Source of the DNA: Truepera sp965215315
GTDB taxonomy: Bacteria > Deinococcota > Deinococci > Deinococcales > Trueperaceae
DNA: 64,000 nt
NCBI GenBank assembly: GCA_965215315.1
Contig: CBDCDB010000008.1
Coordinates: 3,720,001 to 3,784,000 of the forward strand
Direction of reading: 5' to 3'
Part shown: positions 59,491 to 64,000 of the stretch, in pieces
Layout of the letters: the number at the start of each line of letters is the position of its first letter
How positions within the stretch are numbered: the first letter of the stretch is position 1
Program-made: the position numbers and the translations under genes
Notes under the pieces: generated by a model
What the model was told of the DNA's origin: nothing
Databases searched by the model: none
The model's input: the letters and a program-made list of their open reading frames with translations, nothing else

Positions 59491-60300
59491 TCATATAATG
59501 AGCTGCGCCGCTGCGCCGACCGCTGCCGGAAAGCCCAAGATGATGGTCAGCTTGAGAATCTGTACGAGGCTCTCTCCTTCAGTACGTCCAAACAGCCACA
59601 AGATAAACAGGCTCGTGACGAGTGCGACCGCGTAACCGACGACGGTAAAGCGGCCGCACTGCTTAGCCCCGAAACTCGACGTTATAAACAAATGCGTGCA
59701 TCACGACGAGCGAGACGACGGTCAGCGCCAGTGCGTGCCGCGGGGTAAACTGCACGGTAATCAAGACGATTTCATCGGTCAGAGCGAGGTTAAAGGTCAA
59801 GTAGAGTTCGTCGACCAGCATAAACGCGAGTTCGGCCGGGTAGCTGCGGTCACATGCCTCTTTGTCTTGCGCCTTGAGCCCGAGTTGACCCGCCGCTAAA
59901 ATCGCTCCGAGGCTCCCTGGTACGGCTTGTACGGCGATTTTGCCGATCATTTTGTCTGCCGACATGCCCCATTCAGTTACCGAAAAAAGCAGTAGCGCCG
60001 CGCCTGAGGCGACGAACCCCACGGCTAATGCGACAAAAGCGTCTACCACGTCTTCTCGCCAGCTAAACGAATCACGAAAGCCGATGTGGTAGAAAGTACG
60101 ATGAGCAGGGGGATGTCGGCGCAGAATAGCTAAGCGCTAGAGCTCGAGTCCCACCCCCAACCACCACATCTCCATCGTCATCAAGATCGGCAGGGCAAAC
60201 AAACTTACGCCGCCGAAGGCGCGCCCGAGTACCGTGACGAAGTGCTGAGTGCGCGCGCTCGGCGCTGCGGGGTGATTCAGGGTCGTCGGCTCAGCATACG
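59491..60300 (-). pseudogene. TIGR02587/DUF2391-like membrane protein, multiply frameshifted
   Basis: Pieces in changing frames line up with one polytopic membrane protein: VSLFALPILMTMEMWWLG, a TAG, CADIPLLIVLSTT, GFRDSFSWREDVVDAFVALA, GKIAVQAVPGSLGAILAAGQ, FNLALTDEIVLITVQFTPRH, HAFVYNVEFRG, stop, RFTVVGYAVALVTSLFILWL, LGFPAAVGAAAQLII. At least one stop and two or three frame changes are needed, so the gene is dead. Confidence 0.7.
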
Positions 60301-60410
60301 GCTTTTAGTTAAAGCTACCGCCGCTTTTGTGCAGTTTCGCAGCCCGCAAAACGCCTTGGGAATGGTAGAATTATGTGTTTGAAGCGCATATTTGCCGCTT
60401 GGAGGTTCTT

Positions 60411-62903
<2,493 letters not shown>

Positions 62904-62947
62904 CTCGGCCCAATCAGCACAATCTGATCAACGCGGCCTAATCAATA

Positions 62948-62992
62948 AACCTGCGCGGGTGCTTCCGAGTACCCGCGCGGTTTTGTTAGGGC
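62948..62992 (+). terminator. gyrA terminator
   Basis: CGCGCGGGT-like stem: CTGCGCGGGT (62951-62960) with ACCCGCGCGG (62971-62980), 10-nt loop, followed by TTTTGTT. Confidence 0.88.
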
Positions 62993-63210
62993 AGTTTTGT
63001 TGTGTAGAGCCTTGCGCGGGGCGGCAGTATAATTTTATACTTCCAAAATACTTTTATCGGTGCTGTAGCTCGGTAAGCAGCCTTTCAGAACGCGCTTTTT
63101 GCGCTTGGAGCGCAACTTTGAAGACGTCATTTCCTCGTTAGAGTACCCTTGCTAAGATCTTCTCGAGGCGGATGACGCGAGGTGCGTGGGACATTACGGG
63201 AGTTGACGAC

Positions 63211-63531
63211 ATGCTTATCGGTGAAGCAGTACTCATATCAACGGCGTTTAGCCCACGCCTCATTTTGCTCGTGCAAGACTTGAGAGCTGCTGGATATACG
63301 GTCTGGCTCGAGGGTTTACGTTTACGTTTTGACCTAGATGCAAGGCTAGACGCTGAACCTGCCGACCCGCGCGATCTGTTAGAGCCGTACCGGGACGTCG
63401 TCGAATGGTTTACCGAGCCGAGTACAGAACTCGCGCTCGTCGCCCCGGCCCCGCGCCCGCACCTGCTACCCGTGCCCCGGCGTTTTTTTGGAGCAAAGGG
63501 TGCAAAATCCCCCAGAACGCCCAGCGCCTGA
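63211..63531 (+). CDS. Unknown small protein after gyrA
   Basis: 106 residues from ATG 63211 (GGGAG eight bases upstream); ATG 63172 is an alternative that adds 13 residues. LIGEAVLISTAFSPRLILLV and LRAAGYTVWLEGLRLRFDLD suggest an alpha/beta or TubC-N-like docking fold followed by a proline-rich tail. No function assigned. The 230 bases before it hold only the terminator and no gene I can support. Confidence 0.55.
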   Translation: MLIGEAVLISTAFSPRLILLVQDLRAAGYTVWLEGLRLRFDLDARLDAEPADPRDLLEPYRDVVEWFTEPSTELALVAPAPRPHLLPVPRRFFGAKGAKSPRTPSA

Positions 63532-63548
63532 GCACCAATTCGCCTGAT

Positions 63549-64000
63549 CTAGAGGTTCCAACCGCCTGCGACCTCGAGTGTCACCCCGGTAACGTAGGCG
63601 GCGTCAGCCGAAACGAGATACAAAATCGCACCACTGAGTTCTGTCACCTTTCCAGTACGACCCAGTGGAATACGCTCAGCAGGCTGCGCGACACTGTTTT
63701 CCATGATGCCCGGACTTACGACGTTGACGGTAATCCCGTCCGCGGCGTAGATTTTGGCGAGCGCTTTGCTGTACAAAATCACGCCGGTTTTGGCGATGCT
63801 GTAGGGGGTGATGGAGGGCCGCGCCCTGAGTATTTCAGCTCCGGTGAAGCCCAGGTTGATGATGCGGCCCCAACCTGCCTTTTGCATCAGTGGCAGCGCC
63901 GCGCGGCAGAGGTAAAAAGTGCAGTGCAAGTTCGAGTCGAACATCTCCAACCAGGTTTCAACGTCTAGCTCAGCGAGCGGGCCTTGATGGTAATTGCCGA
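63549..64000 (-). CDS. Short-chain dehydrogenase/reductase, N-terminus outside window
   Basis: 150 residues of a classical SDR seen from the middle on: GRIINLGFTGAEILRARPSI, the active YSIAKTG (Y-x3-K), VNVVSPGIMENS, VTGVTLEVAGGWNL at the end. It probably reduces a 3-oxoacyl or similar carbonyl with NAD(P)H. The catalytic serine position reads as Gly-Phe-Thr-Gly, so threonine may replace it. The Rossmann glycine motif lies beyond the right edge. Confidence 0.9.
   Translation of the reverse strand, partial: GNYHQGPLAELDVETWLEMFDSNLHCTFYLCRAALPLMQKAGWGRIINLGFTGAEILRARPSITPYSIAKTGVILYSKALAKIYAADGITVNVVSPGIMENSVAQPAERIPLGRTGKVTELSGAILYLVSADAAYVTGVTLEVAGGWNL

Noticed and set aside
60375..60410. 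Longer gyrA start at 60375
   Set aside because: GGAGG lies directly before TTG 60411 and GyrA N-termini begin close to that point.

Overview
This 64 kb window is chromosomal DNA of a bacterium from the Deinococcota, most likely close to Trueperaceae. The grounds are a single-stranded DNA-binding protein with two OB folds, a DdrA-like Rad52 protein, a split glycine decarboxylase (gcvPA/gcvPB), and many genes with a TANNNT box 5-7 bases before the start codon, the sign of leaderless mRNAs common in this phylum. CTCGAG is strikingly over-represented in both the core and the accessory DNA.

Layout. 1-8.9 kb: core genes on the minus strand (aspS, hisS, a lipoprotein, transaldolase, two small enzymes, recA, a BTAD/TPR regulator broken by one stop codon). 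9.1-9.9 kb: dead IS1-type element. 10.1-13.9 kb: gcvH-gcvPA-gcvPB and an A-type Fe-S carrier. 13.95-27.4 kb: a 13.3 kb integrative element in tRNA-Trp, with 48-bp att repeats, tyrosine integrase, repressor with operator, single-chain restriction-modification enzyme, Panacea-type toxin-antitoxin pair, iteron-like repeats and a primase-polymerase/DUF3987 replication protein. 27.4-32.1 kb: a gene cut by an IS5-family element, then a GNAT gene, argG and a DUF4097 gene. 32.1-35.55 kb: an IS110/IS630/IS3 pile-up that cut off the front of a peptide-type ABC binding protein. 35.55-46.0 kb: the rest of that transporter (two permeases, two ATPases), a toroid-like protein, a frameshifted amidohydrolase, a Rieske protein and a GH127 arabinofuranosidase, probably a glycan-use locus in decay.

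46.29-52.90 kb is the most unusual part. It is bounded by collinear 134-bp imperfect inverted repeats, each with four copies of a TnsB-site-like motif. It holds about 15 very small genes plus a macrodomain, a two-OB SSB, a DdrA/Rad52 homologue and a truncated nucleotidase, with no transposase. At least seven of its genes are preceded by the same short hairpin leader (A-rich strand, 5-6 bp stem, 4-5 nt loop, AG[C/A][C/A]), often next to a helix that covers the ribosome-binding site. I take this to be a non-autonomous mobile element carrying a recombination module under a repeated RNA control element that I do not recognise.

53-55.3 kb: ArsR regulator with an SRPBCC protein, then a VOC protein and an AlkD-like repair protein. 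55.3-60.3 kb: a second, nearly identical IS5 copy, a GAF/HD-GYP gene cut by an IS701/IS4-like element (4-bp TTCA duplication), and two decayed membrane genes (TIGR02587/TIGR02588-like). 60.4-64 kb: gyrA, a small unknown protein and a partial short-chain dehydrogenase. The window as a whole shows heavy insertion-sequence activity and many single-lesion pseudogenes.
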